Below, piece after piece: positions 35,030 to 44,856 of a DNA stretch of 64,000 nucleotides; positions within the stretch are counted from its first letter, which is position 1, and each line of letters starts with the position of its first letter. The stretch is from Amphirosellinia nigrospora. Taxonomy: Eukaryota > Ascomycota > Sordariomycetes > Xylariales > Xylariaceae. The position numbers and the translations under genes were made by a program. The notes under the pieces were generated by a model. The model ran no database searches. It was not told the origin of the DNA and saw only the letters and a program-made list of their open reading frames with translations. The DNA is taken from positions 4,000,316 through 4,064,315 of the forward strand of contig SCHM01000004.1 of assembly GCA_004123355.1 (NCBI GenBank), given 5' to 3'.

Positions 35030-36003
35030 ATGGCTTCTCAGCTTGCGTCTATACCTACTCCCGGGGCCACTGCGCGAGATATGCGCTCTATTCTACAATC
35101 CTCACGTACAGGAGATGACATACAAGAAGTAGCCGAAGCCGAAACCGAAGAAGGAGAAGAACAGTGGACAAACCTCCAACTGGCAGCAAGAGACGGCGAC
35201 TTGTCTCGCGTCGAGGAGCTCGTCTCTCAAGGTGCTGATGTAAATGCGCCGCCCCGGGGCTACTACGGCAACACGGCACTTCAGGCAGCTTGTCTCTTTG
35301 GGCACGAGAACATCGCCCACAGACTTATCTCCGCCGGCGCAGATGTTGACGCGCCCGGCGGGAACAACGGCAACCGGAGAGCTCTACACCAGGCGTGTGC
35401 CATCGGCCACACACCAATCGTCAAGCTCTTGTTAGAATCTGGTGCAGACGTCAACTCCCCAGCTGGGCGCTACCATGGACGCACAGCACTTCAAGCAGCT
35501 GCCGAGGCGGGTCACCTGAGCGTGGTTCAGCTTCTACTTGACGCTGGTGCTGATGTGAATGCGCCGCCAGGAGCCACTGCCGGCCTGACGGCACTGGCGG
35601 CGGCGGCCTTGGGCGCACATCACGACATAGCGCAATTATTGTTACAAAAGGGGCAGATGTGAACGCGAAACCAACGAGACATAAGGGGCTCACGGCTCTA
35701 CAAGCTGCAGCGTTGAATGGTAGTATCGCTATGGTGAATACGTTGATTGAAGCAGGGGCAGACGTCAATGTGCCTGGAAGTTCGTTCAAAGGTGGAAGTG
35801 CTCTACATGCTGCCGCCGAGAGAGGGCACGCCGATGTTGTCCACCGTCTCCTCGAGTCCGGCGCTAATATCGACGCGCAGTCAGGCTGGCAAGGACAGAC
35901 TTCTTTGCAAAGTGCTGCGGTCTGTGGACAGGAGGAGATTATTAATATCCTGCTTAGCCGTGGTGCTTCCGGGGTCACTAAGGGAGGCTCAATATTGTTC
36001 TAA
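35030..36003 (+). CDS. Ankyrin-repeat protein (orphan array of eight repeats)
   Basis: Product about 324 aa. After a short acidic N-terminus (AEAETEEGEEQW) come eight consecutive ankyrin repeats with a 35-residue period (consensus LTALQAAAxxGHxxIVxLLLxxGADVNAP...G). A one-base loss in a G run near 35652 (..LLLQKG/ADVNAKP..) splits repeats five and six. Such high-identity arrays usually form the C-terminus of fungal NACHT/NLR or PNP-type proteins, but no NTPase is seen upstream, so this is a stand-alone gene or the detached tail of one. No TM segment. The ATG at 35030 opens the frame; upstream in-frame codons look non-coding. Confidence 0.75.
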
Positions 36004-36055
36004 GCCGACCACTTCTTGAACCGTTCGTGCGTGAATCAAACATTGCTGAGAAATT

Positions 36056-36322
36056 TCACCGATAGCAAGTCCCAATTACAATCCACTTACTGTAGGACTG
36101 CTTGGTCTTCCCGTAAGCGAACGTCACTTTGTTTAATTCCTCCTTTTCGCTATAAAACAATATAAAAATTGCCACGGGAACTAAAGCCATAGAGGTTAGG
36201 GAGAGGCACTGTACTATAGGTATAAAGAAACTTTTAAATGATTTATAACTTGTTTTCGAATACCTAAAAAAGGAGAAAGGGACTATATATCTGCAATCCC
36301 AATATAATAGTCTAACCACCAA
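36056..36322 (-). CDS. Small ORF with one predicted membrane segment, unknown
   Basis: 88-codon frame beginning at a non-ATG codon, so probably an exon. It has a hydrophobic stretch MALVPVAIFILFY followed by charged YSEKEELNKV. It overlaps the next ORF by 40 nt in another frame and lies on the same strand as all neighbours in this AT-rich cluster. No family recognised; it could be a 3' exon of the membrane gene upstream. Confidence 0.25.
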   Translation of the reverse strand: MVVRLLYWDCRYIVPFSFFRYSKTSYKSFKSFFIPIVQCLSLTSMALVPVAIFILFYSEKEELNKVTFAYGKTKQSYSKWIVIGTCYR

Positions 36323-36546
36323 TCAATTATATTTATCGTCCTTATTTTCACTAGAGTGAGCGCCAATTCGCTATCGATCCCAATTGATGATCTTATATAG
36401 TTATCCATGATTTTTTCGACTTTATCGCTCACGATTAAAAGCATCTCGACAACCCGCTCAGCGACATAATCCTGCTGTTTCAAGGGCAAGTTCATCCTGG
36501 CCAGCCGCACCTGGAGACGACGGTAATACCAGTTGATCCCCCTCAT
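36283..36546 (-). CDS. Small helical ORF, unknown
   Basis: 87 codons from ATG (MRGINWYYRRLQVRL). It reads as amphipathic helices (YVAERVVEMLLIVSDKVEKIMDNYI, here cited in part) without a clear TM segment, ending IIDWWLDYYIGIADI. No family recognised. Same strand and spacing as the other ORFs of the cluster. Confidence 0.25.
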   Translation of the reverse strand: MRGINWYYRRLQVRLARMNLPLKQQDYVAERVVEMLLIVSDKVEKIMDNYIRSSIGIDSELALTLVKIRTINIIDWWLDYYIGIADI

Positions 36547-36764
36547 TTTACATGGACCCGAAAGGTCGCTTCGAGCTCGCTTCGAGCTCGCTCAAACGGG
36601 ATAAGGTCGCCAAAGCAATTCCAGCACCTATCCCAGAGGTATCTCGCATTAATCCTCCCTCCCCTCGCATAATAATACGACAATATATTGTAGCTCCAAA
36701 TTGTAAAGAACGCCTGAGCTTATCAGAAGAAAATGTTTAATACGCGGCGCCCCGTCCGTAATTG

Positions 36765-37115
36765 CTAAAATATAAGGACAGAGAGGACTATTAGGTAGAT
36801 TAGCCATTTCTCCACTCCCATGATCCTGATTACTCCGTCATGGACATGTTGTACTGGCTCATAAAGATTCGAGTATTTCCGCCACGCTTTTATTATGATG
36901 ACAATCCAACCGGTTATGATTATAACTTTGGGCAAGGTGTACCAATTGCCCATTAGTGCGATGCAGTAATTTAAACCAAAAAATGAGACAGCCAGAGACG
37001 CCTGGGCTCGATAGACATCTCCGTGGACGTCACGTTTGACTGCCGGATCTCTGCGCTTTTTCTCTATGATGGATTGAGAGTTAACAACTGCCATTGTAGT
37101 AAAGGATTGACTCAT
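36765..37115 (-). CDS. Predicted small membrane protein, unknown
   Basis: 116 codons from ATG. A basic N-terminal part (IIEKKRRDPAVKRDVHGD) is followed by two hydrophobic spans, LAVSFFGLNYCIALMGN and VIIITGWIVIIIKAW, and a C-terminal span KWLIYLIVLSVLIF. The positive-inside pattern is convincing for a membrane protein. It may be the last exon of the gene starting at 37970 or a separate gene. No family recognised. Confidence 0.4.
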   Translation of the reverse strand: MSQSFTTMAVVNSQSIIEKKRRDPAVKRDVHGDVYRAQASLAVSFFGLNYCIALMGNWYTLPKVIIITGWIVIIIKAWRKYSNLYEPVQHVHDGVIRIMGVEKWLIYLIVLSVLIF

Positions 37116-37393
37116 ACATGGCCTTCTTCGGGAGGATGCTTAAGCTTATAGCATACAGAAGCAGTACATTGCTAAGTCGGGGAATAACAACTTAAAATAC
37201 TCACTTTTATGACGAGGACCAGCTGATATCACAAAGATTGCGTAATAGACTGCAGCACTCGAAGTTAGTTAAAGCCATTTTAAGCGTGGTTCGTGATAGG
37301 TTCGGATGCCTTTTGATGTCTTGGTCCAAAAGAGAAACCTTGTATTGTAAAAGTCGCCAAAACAAGAAGAAAACAACTCCGAAAATCACTTAC

Positions 37394-37970
37394 GCATGAA
37401 CAACCTCAAGAACAGCGGATCACCCGCCATATTCTTGTAGGCGAAGCCCAAAGTAGACAAGAACGTTAATACTGTCATGAGGGTGGCAGCAGGGATGGAA
37501 AATGTCAGCCAGGAGTTGCTCTGTCTTGGCGGTGGGTTATCATAATATTCGATGGGCGACAAGAAACACTGGTAGAATATATAGAAGTATATATTCTGGA
37601 GAGTTTTCAGAATTTTGATAAGCTATAATACTCAGGGTAAGCTATTGCTATTTAGAGCTGATTTATGGGGCTTTTAGAAGCTTTTGGGCATTCTCTCATC
37701 CCACAAAGGAAATTTGGTGTTCTCATAGATGCTAAAACAGGAAGAAAGGGCACTCACTGAGACTGACTCGGGAACGCCCGCCGTGAGGAGCGATACCCGA
37801 AAGGTTTGCAGTGTAAACCCTATGACGACGAAAGCCTCTAATATGAAGCCGCAGACCATCCATATAAATGTGATGACCGTCCATATAGACGTAAGAATGT
37901 CCACAAAGTTATTCCACTCGGATTGTAGGTTGCGGATAAACCACCGCAATACCCGGCTAATTATACCCAT
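37394..37970 (-). CDS. Predicted multi-exon membrane protein, unknown (5' exons)
   Basis: Exon A 37758-37970 starts MGIISRVLRWFIRNLQ and contains two hydrophobic spans (TVITFIWMVCGFILEAFVVI). A GTGAGT donor and a TTATAG acceptor (intron 37623-37757) join it in phase 0 to exon B 37394-37622, which reads LIKILKTLQNIYFYIFYQCF, a Pro-rich loop YYDNPPPRQSNSW and another span TLMTVLTFLSTLGFAYKNM. It ends at a good GTAAGT donor. Further coding-like sequence follows (RIRTYHEPRLKWL, then SSAAVYYAIFVISAG at about 37,205-37,290) interrupted by one TAA, which would be CAA in a RIP-type change. No known family fits. Confidence 0.45.
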
Positions 37971-37992
37971 GTTAGTTGTAGTGTTGTAAATA

Positions 37993-38403
37993 TTATAGGT
38001 TTGTCACCAGTTCCAGGAGTTGTGACTTGTAGGGAGCTAAGAAAATGACGCTCGAAAAGTCCAAGCCAATGAAGAATTTAAATATAAATGTTCGCTTCAC
38101 AGTACGTGAAGTCTGTGTATGAAATGAAGTTGTAGATTGAACAATATATATTGGACGGGTAAGAGTTGTGGCCGAGTTTGTTTGCTGTAATGACGGGGGA
38201 GTAGTCGTGATAACCTGCAAAGACATCGAGCTGGATTGTATAATACGCTCGTTTTTCTTACGAGTAGTCAGATATTTACGTCTTTGTACATTGTTGTCTT
38301 GATTTGATGTGGAAAACGGCTCCTTCGAGCTAGGCCCCCCACAAGCTTTGCCCACCACAGACAAAGAGTACCCTATTGCGTCTAAAACATAGACTATAAG
38401 CAC
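37993..38403 (-). CDS. Ser/Thr-rich ORF with one C-terminal hydrophobic span, unknown
   Basis: 136 codons, no ATG at the start; an upstream exon MFGTISSR joined by a 50-nt intron is possible but the phase is unsure. Thr/Ser/Gln-rich middle (VITTTPPSLQQTNSATTLT), then TFIFKFFIGLDFSSVIFLA. It stops 22 nt before the ATG of the next ORF. Confidence 0.2.
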   Translation of the reverse strand: MLIVYVLDAIGYSLSVVGKACGGPSSKEPFSTSNQDNNVQRRKYLTTRKKNERIIQSSSMSLQVITTTPPSLQQTNSATTLTRPIYIVQSTTSFHTQTSRTVKRTFIFKFFIGLDFSSVIFLAPYKSQLLELVTNL

Positions 38404-40078
38404 CTAATTTCTTTGTAAATACTAGGTTACCGAGAGGAGATAGTTCCAAACATGGTCGATATAACGGCATCCCTGGTATCTGGATCAAGTTGAACGCTAT
38501 GCTCGCGGGGCTTCATGCTTCAACACCATCCGCGCACGCAGTGTCAACACTTCTAGTAGGGTTACAAGTTACTGCTGTCGAGACGCCTTTAAAGCAAAGG
38601 GGAAAACATGTCTATTTGTTAAGAACGGCGAAGATCCCAATCGTAGAGAATAGTATGTATAGATCATTACTAGACCGCATACACTGGATTATTAGCCTCT
38701 AAGGTCTATTGACCGGTGGCTTGAGCCCATACTTCGTTTAAGTCGCGATATTACCGGTTCGCAACTTCGATATCTGTGATACACAACGTCTCTTCGCTGG
38801 GCTCAAGGCGAGCCCATCGGTCGTTGAGTACGTCTACAACGCCACGCAATTTACCAGTCGTTGGACGAAACTAATATACACATTTTGGTAGTTGTAGTTT
38901 CGGGCGAACCTTCTATTCGAGCCCGGCACCCCAGTCTGTGAGTTAGAGTCCGCCGTCCTTACCCCTAAGCGTCATTCTGAGTAGAGTTGATGGCCTTTCT
39001 AGAGTAATCTATCACGACTAGAACTGGCCGTTTACCTAGGGCCATGTAAAGAACCCCACCGCTATTGGGCTTGGGATTGCCTTGTAAACAGTCTAAAACG
39101 TTTTGCTTACATGGAATAGCCTAGCAGGGAATGATAGATTTGGGGGTGGACGAATCTTCATCCATTTCTATACCGACGATTGGAGTGGTTGAGGCCATTG
39201 GTATATCATACGAATTCGATCTTGGGCACGATTGATTGTGATCTTGGAGATTAGGATTATAGGTAATATAGAACTATTAGTAGGCTGTAGTAGGCTAGAG
39301 TTGATAAAGAGCTCGCTTTTGTGTGGTGTATGCGCTCCCTTTGTGAAAGAATGGATGTCGCAATGAGTTGGGGGAGATGAGAAGATAGGAGCTTCGCCAA
39401 TGACGGACCTGAAACTGAAGTGGAATATTTTGATAGTCCGACTGCCATTTATTCAGTAATTTCAAGTATTGCTTTGCTGTATATCGAGAGAACCGACCTC
39501 TCGACAGCGTCCTCAACTCGCATCTTGGTGGTGTAACAGTCTATAAGAACGGGGCAAACGTGACCACCACGCTAGTCAGAGGAGTGACATGCAGCTTTTG
39601 ACCGTCTCCTGACACACAAGCCTTCATTCCTAAGGTATCCTGTATTGCTGCTCTAAAGTCCGAGTGGAGAAGGGTGGTCGTCAATTCAGTTGCCAACAGT
39701 TAGTGCAAACTGCTTCCCATCGCTAATCATAGAATTGGTAGGAGAGAGGCTCGAATCCGACAATGATCGAACTTCGAGATTCCAAGTTTCAACAAGTAAT
39801 AAACGAGGTGCATGTATAGACCGCGAGTTTTGTATCATGAGCTCATGAAGTTGTGAAACAACATCAACTACCCTAATCGGTCCGACAATCAACTTGAAGA
39901 AGCTAAAGTCACGATGTTGTATGGTTCGAATCGTGATGGTGCGATGTGTCTATCTTGGGTTTCGAGCATGCGCCTCAGTGATAAATTGTCGGTTTAAACG
40001 ATGCTTGATTATGGCCTCTAATTGTACAATTGACCTCTAATTCCGATCAAACTAGCACCCGCTTTTGGCAATCGTAAT
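38404..40078. other. Gene-poor region
   Basis: 1.7 kb with only short ORFs on both strands. I looked for transposase, reverse transcriptase and tRNA signatures and found none. Confidence 0.45.
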
Positions 40079-40454
40079 CTAGTGTTTCGCCTTCTTCTCG
40101 TCTTCATCTGCCTGCTTTAAAAAGTTTCTAGTTCGAGCGTTAGTATTCGACTGCCCATGCAATTCTCGAAGAGTTTTTGGGTCGCATTACTGGATGAAGT
40201 CGGCCTCGTCGGGGCTGGAGGCATTGATGGGAGGAGTCTGAGTAGTCTTCTTGCTGGGGCCCCTGAGGCAAGGTAACTGCCACCGAAAAGGGCACCGAGA
40301 ACGCCCATGGCGAGCTATGAAAGCGTCAGTCCGTTTCGTCTCACCGCAAACCACGGCGAGGGACGGCGAGGGACGGCGAGGGACGGTGAGTGAGGGAACG
40401 ACTAACGTGGTGCGAGCCGACCTGACGGCCGAAAACCTGGTACATAGCAACCAT
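40079..40454 (-). CDS. ATP19: Mitochondrial F1Fo-ATP synthase subunit K (Atp19-type)
   Basis: Small inner-membrane subunit that helps stabilise ATP synthase dimers (family knowledge). Three exons, 40407-40454, 40191-40314 and 40079-40127, encode about 73 aa: MVAMYQVFGRQVGSHH, LAMGVLGALFGGSYLA (membrane span), GPSKKTTQTPPINASSPDEADFIQ (in part) and the charged tail NFLKQADEDEKKAKH. This order matches fungal subunit K. One base is lost near 40265, between SYLA and GPSKK, and the count then gives 74 codons. No single frame shows the whole protein, so automatic callers are likely to miss it. Confidence 0.82.
40353..40392. repeat. 10-bp tandem repeat in ATP19 intron 1
   Basis: Three perfect copies of ACGGCGAGGG plus a diverged fourth, all within intron 40315-40406. 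Confidence 0.9.
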
Positions 40455-41404
40455 TTTGACGGTGGTGGAGAATTGTATGCGAAACGAAGTGATTGATTCA
40501 CTCGATGGGGTTGGCGGAGTGGGAGTGTTGATAAGGTAGTAACTTGTCGACTCGCAGGGGTTGAAGAGGCTATCAAAATAGTGCTCATAGGTTAGCTCCC
40601 CATTTCCAACCAAGAAATCCCGACATTCTGTATTAGCATATGCTGCTTACAATGGTGCTTGGATGTATGCATAAAGTCCCTATAGGTACCTAACCTACCT
40701 ACCTACAGGGCACATGAACCTACGGAGGTACCTACCTCCTACCCCTCCAGGTGGGGGCTACTCGCTTATAATATAGGTACCTAATCTGCTGGTACTATCG
40801 TGACTGCCAAAGGACATTGCCATGAAGTTATTGATATGAAAAAGTACACGGGGTGGGTAAGACAGGTAGAACAAGAACTCTAGATAGAGGCGAGAGTTTC
40901 AAACGAAGAGGGAACGTTATTGGAGGAAATTAATTCTATAGTAAATGACCTTTTTCGAATTGACATATGCACAACTACCTAGTTTACCGCCACCCACTAT
41001 GAGAGATATAAATCCTCCCTACCTACTCCGTATACAAAGACCGTAATCAAGGGTCTATTTACCGAAGCAATTGTAAAAATTGTTCGGGCTTGTGTGATGG
41101 ATGCAACACAGGCAGAAGGTTCAGACACCTAATTTACCCTATATTGGAAGCTAATATTCTACTTAGGGAAGAAAGGAAGGAAGTACTAGTACATTGACCT
41201 GCAGGTGGCAATAAGTATTTGTGGGTGTGTGCCCCACACCGCCCAGTACTGCCACCACACACCGCCCAGCCCAGTACTGTTACACATTCCCTGTGGGGCA
41301 GCCACAGTGCAGCCACAGCCACAGATAAGTGGGTCAAAGAGTGGGCTGTGACAGCTTGTTGAATTGGATGATTTTTAGCATACTATTAATTATAGAATAT
41401 ACTA
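40455..41404. other. Intergenic region with ACCTACC motifs
   Basis: ATP19 promoter side. TAGGTACCTAACCTACCTACC-like motifs lie at 40,683-40,785. A CCACACCGCCCAGTACTG unit is repeated near 41,230-41,280. Confidence 0.5.
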
Positions 41405-41764
41405 CGGAGGTCTGGGCCAAAATCACCCATTATCCTTGACAATGGTGCAAAGTGCAAATAGAAAAGATTGTATACGGTGTGACGGCTTGGCAAGCAGTCC
41501 ATCGGGCCGCCGGCAGCCCGACAGCGTTAACAACAACCTTGGAAGCTCTACCCAACCAGGTAGGCTAAGCCCTGAACTCCGCTGTAGCTAGCGCTTGCTG
41601 TGCCCCATCTGCGCTAACGTTATAGCGTAATTAGTGGTCCATATTCTTAAGACTATTGCCGGCCCGAAACACTGCTCATCAAGCCGTCATACCGTATACA
41701 ATCTTTTCTATTTGCACTTTGCACTATTGTCAAGGATAATGGGTGATTTTGGCCCAGACCTCCG
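41405..41764. mobile_element. MITE with 84-bp terminal inverted repeats, TA target duplication (Tc1/mariner-pogo type)
   Basis: Arms 41405-41488 and 41681-41764 are near-perfect inverted repeats beginning CGGAGGTCTGGGCCAAAATC. The element is flanked by TA on both sides (41403-41404 and 41765-41766), the target duplication of Tc1/mariner and pogo elements. The 192-bp core has no ORF, so it is non-autonomous and would need a transposase from elsewhere. The two clear arm mismatches both read as CpA to TpA in the right arm, the context of repeat-induced point mutation (or ordinary deamination). The high arm identity suggests recent insertion. Superfamily is inferred from TSD and structure only. 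Confidence 0.88.
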
Positions 41765-41766
41765 TA

Positions 41767-42195
41767 TTCTGTTAATAATACATGTAAGAGCCTTAAAGAT
41801 GAGGTAAAATGCCCACGTCATATCTTTAACGTCTTTCAAGAAGAGATCAAACACAGCGGACTTAATCAGTTACCAAGCTGAGGATTAAGGGCGCTGACCT
41901 AGGCCGGCAAAAGCTGCATCCTAAGTAGGTAGGTCCAACCTTTATCGTACCTACCAAAAGTTAGCGCACTCGGGGCCATTCGGAGCCCGCGCCGGCCGCC
42001 TTATAATAGAAAATAACGTCACAAGTGCCGATTCTCATCAACACCCGACACGGTTTAGTCCATTTCAACAACACAAAACTTGAGCTTTCGAATGCACATC
42101 GCAGAAGTACATCTTCTTTCGTATTCTCACGTGTTCTCTCATTTTCTTTTTCTTTTTCTCCCAACGAACCCCTACACATTGATCGCAATAACAAC
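41767..42195. other. Intergenic region and MTP18 5' UTR
   Basis: Promoter and leader of MTP18. A TAAGTAGGTAGGTCC motif is at about 41,922-41,936. The stretch 42,060-42,195 is CT-rich, typical of a fungal leader. Confidence 0.5.
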
Positions 42196-43144
42196 ATGTT
42201 CTGGGACAAGGGTCCAAACAAGAAGGCCGAGGACAAGGCCGCGGGAGTGCCGTCAGCTACGACAACCGGCATTGAGCCGCGCAGGGATGCGACTGATTTC
42301 GATCCCGACAAGCTGCCTGAGCGGCGCCAGCTACCGAAAGGCTTACAGAAGATCATCCAGGAGTCCGATAAGGACGAGAGCTTCTTCTATGATCTGAAAG
42401 AAGGATAGTTCGTTCTCACCTCTCTCCTCAGCATGCAACCGAGTAGCTAACCTGGCGCCCGCTAGTGTCCCTGACTCGACCGAGTCCAATGTGCGATACG
42501 CAGCCTACGCGAACCGACTGCGGACGATCATGCTCTCTGCCCACCGCTACGTCGCCTACACGAGCGACATTGGCGAGTCATTTCGACCGGTCGCTCATCC
42601 GTGGTTGGTGAGGGGTGCATACGGTGTTTCGTGGGCGTACATCGTCGGAGATGTGTCATACGAAGGGTACAAAGCTTATTGGCAAAACCAGCGAATCCTG
42701 AACCCTCAACTCGAGCTATCGGAAAGACAGCAGAAGGTGACAGGTTTATCCTCGCTGATATCGGCCGATACGAAGCCCGGAGTCGTAGCGCCGCTCGAAG
42801 ATTACCGCACGGTTATGGTGCAGCGAGGCATCTTTCAGAGCATTGCAAGTATGGGCCTACCAGCCTTTACTATCCACAGCGTGGTTCGATATTCAGGACG
42901 CGCTATGAAAGATGTCAAGAACAAAACTTTGAGATCGTGGGGACCCATTGGTCTTGGTTTGGCCGTGGTACCATTCCTGCCGAAACTCTTTGACCAGCCC
43001 GTCGAAAATGCTGTTGAGTGGGCGTTTCACAAGGGCTTTGCCTCTTATGGCGGCCAAGCTTATGTGGGCGATACGTCTAGCACAGGGCGTGAGGCTACTC
43101 TGCATCAACGACCTAGAAATGATACCAAAGAGAAAGAATTATAA
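42196..43144 (+). CDS. Mitochondrial fission process protein 1 (MTP18/MTFP1 family)
   Basis: Inner mitochondrial membrane protein linked to mitochondrial division (family knowledge from animals; fungal role not well defined). Exons 42196-42407 and 42466-43144, intron 42408-42465 with a less usual GTTCGT donor; the join EGY/VPDSTESNVRYAAYANR restores the conserved family start. Product 296 aa, intact. Seen: RYVAYTSDIGESFRPVAHP, a membrane region GAYGVSWAYIVGDVSYEG, then FQSIASMGLPAFTIHSVV and WGPIGLGLAVVPFLPKLFDQPVE, the characteristic MTP18 blocks. Confidence 0.88.
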
Positions 43145-43449
43145 CTGTGGGAAGCATACGGGGGCGGCGTTATTGGAGTCGGGTCAGTTCTAGGGGAATT
43201 ATTTGTACAACTATGCTACTCCATCTCACGGAAGTTCCGGTCAGACAATTGCTCAAGGGGATAGTAGTTGTGCTTCTGTCGCAATACAATGCAACGCTCT
43301 ATGTATTAGGTACTGACATATATGAACACCTTCATCCTATGCAGTGTTGAACTCAATCACATGGATATCCGCTTCTCCAAATGCACGCCACAAGTAATTA
43401 ACGCCATGTAAATGCGATCCATATCCCCAGCATCGTTGGTCTGTAGTAT
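43145..43449. other. Convergent intergenic region
   Basis: 305 bp between the 3' ends of MTP18 and CUZ1; presumably both 3' UTRs. Nothing else seen. Confidence 0.5.
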
Positions 43450-44370
43450 TCACATCTCGATCAAATCGGGAGGGGGCCCAATGCCTCGCAACAAGACGAT
43501 CGTGTTTCCGCTGGCCAGCGCGGACCCAACTTTCTCGTTGAACTCCAAAACTCTTCCTCCCTCGACATGAAATACCCTTAACTTATCCCTCTCGTCCGAT
43601 GATTGGTTATTCACGTTCTCAACCTGGAGACTCTTGGCTGCGGCGTCAAGCACCCTCCCCATTACCCAGTCCTTGGAGTAGAAGAACTCGCCCTTGTAAT
43701 TCTTGGCAGTTGTCGTCTCGGCTTCGGCCTCGACGTATAAATACACCCTCTTCTCGGGTGGTAGCTTCGCATCACCCTTAGCAGTCTTCCTCAGGTTGTT
43801 GACGGCGACCATGCGGGCCGAGGCAGATGTGGGCTTCGCCTTTGGGAGCGCCCTGCTCGCCTGCTCCCTCTTGGCACTGCCCCACGCGCGCAACTTTGCA
43901 AACGCTGACCTGGCCTGTTCGTTGACGGGGCGCGCGCCTACGGGAACCTTGTTCTTGCAGTCGTGCTCTTCGCGCAACCGGTGTTTGAGGCAGTAGTCAT
44001 GGTTACAACTCGCGCAATGGACGCCGGGTACTAGCGATGTGCCTATCGTGGTCTTGCAGTCGGTGGCGGCGCAGGGTTTCTGGGAGACGTAGTCGCGCAT
44101 CTGCTTCCCCTCGCCGGCAGCAGGGCGCGCCAGTTGCGCCAGCCGCCGTCGCTCGGCCCAGGCGCCCTTGTTCTCGCATTTGTGTGAGTCCTCGGTCCGG
44201 TGGTCGAGGCAGAAGGTCTTCTTGCAGCTCTGGCAGAAGAAAGGTAGGAAATCTAGCTGGTTGCAGTACTCGAGCTGGCAATGCTTGCCGACAAGGGTTA
44301 GGTCTGAGTCTTTGTCCATCTTAACATAGCTCGTATCGGGCGCGTCGGGTGGGTTTGAAGAAGCCATCAT
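43450..44370 (-). CDS. CUZ1: AN1 zinc-finger protein with C-terminal ubiquitin-like domain (Cuz1/ZFAND1)
   Basis: Cuz1 links Cdc48/p97 to the proteasome in arsenite and stress responses (family knowledge). Single exon, 306 aa, intact. Two AN1 fingers are complete: C31, C36, C46, C49, C54, H57, H63, C65 and C100, C105, C119, C122, C127, H130, H136, C138, both with exact AN1 spacing. A basic linker follows, then a C-terminal UBL-like domain (VYLYVEAEAE...FYSKDWVMGRVLDAAAKSL..NTIVLLRG). AN1-AN1-UBL order is that of Cuz1/ZFAND1. The second ATG (codon 2) could equally be used. Confidence 0.88.
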   Translation of the reverse strand: MMASSNPPDAPDTSYVKMDKDSDLTLVGKHCQLEYCNQLDFLPFFCQSCKKTFCLDHRTEDSHKCENKGAWAERRRLAQLARPAAGEGKQMRDYVSQKPCAATDCKTTIGTSLVPGVHCASCNHDYCLKHRLREEHDCKNKVPVGARPVNEQARSAFAKLRAWGSAKREQASRALPKAKPTSASARMVAVNNLRKTAKGDAKLPPEKRVYLYVEAEAETTTAKNYKGEFFYSKDWVMGRVLDAAAKSLQVENVNNQSSDERDKLRVFHVEGGRVLEFNEKVGSALASGNTIVLLRGIGPPPDLIEM

Positions 44371-44856
44371 GACTACTTAGATATATACAATCGCCTCTTA
44401 TTCACCATGAAATTTAAAGTTTGGATGAGTAATGGCAGGCAGCTGATCGACTCGTAAGCCGACCTCGTGGTCGCGAGAAGGCAAAGTTGCTGATTATGTA
44501 AATAGTAATAGTTAAGGAACGCCCTGGAAGCAGCTGGTCCCGCGATAATTGGCGGGGCAGGATCCAGTCTGGACAGCTGAGCTGAAGGCGGCTCCCGTAC
44601 CCCACTGTATGTTAGCGGGCCCTCAGCTCTACAGCTCTACAGGAGGTGGAGGTCCCCTGACTACCAAAGTAGGCACCAAATGAATAACGTCAGATGCTTT
44701 CATCTACTAACCCCATTTTGGAACAATTAAGAGCGGATCTTGAAGTCACGGGCTTTCGCGTCTCGATGACGCATCTCAATAGACGTGTAACATTTAAATG
44801 CGCAGGCTAATGTTCTTAGTGACGTGAAATGAAACCACGCGGAGCAGATTCTCAAA
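44371..44856. other. Divergent promoter between CUZ1 and RAD4
   Basis: 486 bp shared upstream region. No motif beyond a GCTCTACAGCTCTACAG duplication near 44,622-44,642. Confidence 0.45.

Noticed and set aside
36585-36600. GCTTCGAGCTC direct duplication
   Set aside because: Only two short copies; not enough for a repeat or regulatory call.
38880-38930. CGGGC...ATTCGAGCCCG hairpin resembling a tRNA T-arm
   Set aside because: The loop is about 14 nt and no cloverleaf can be completed.
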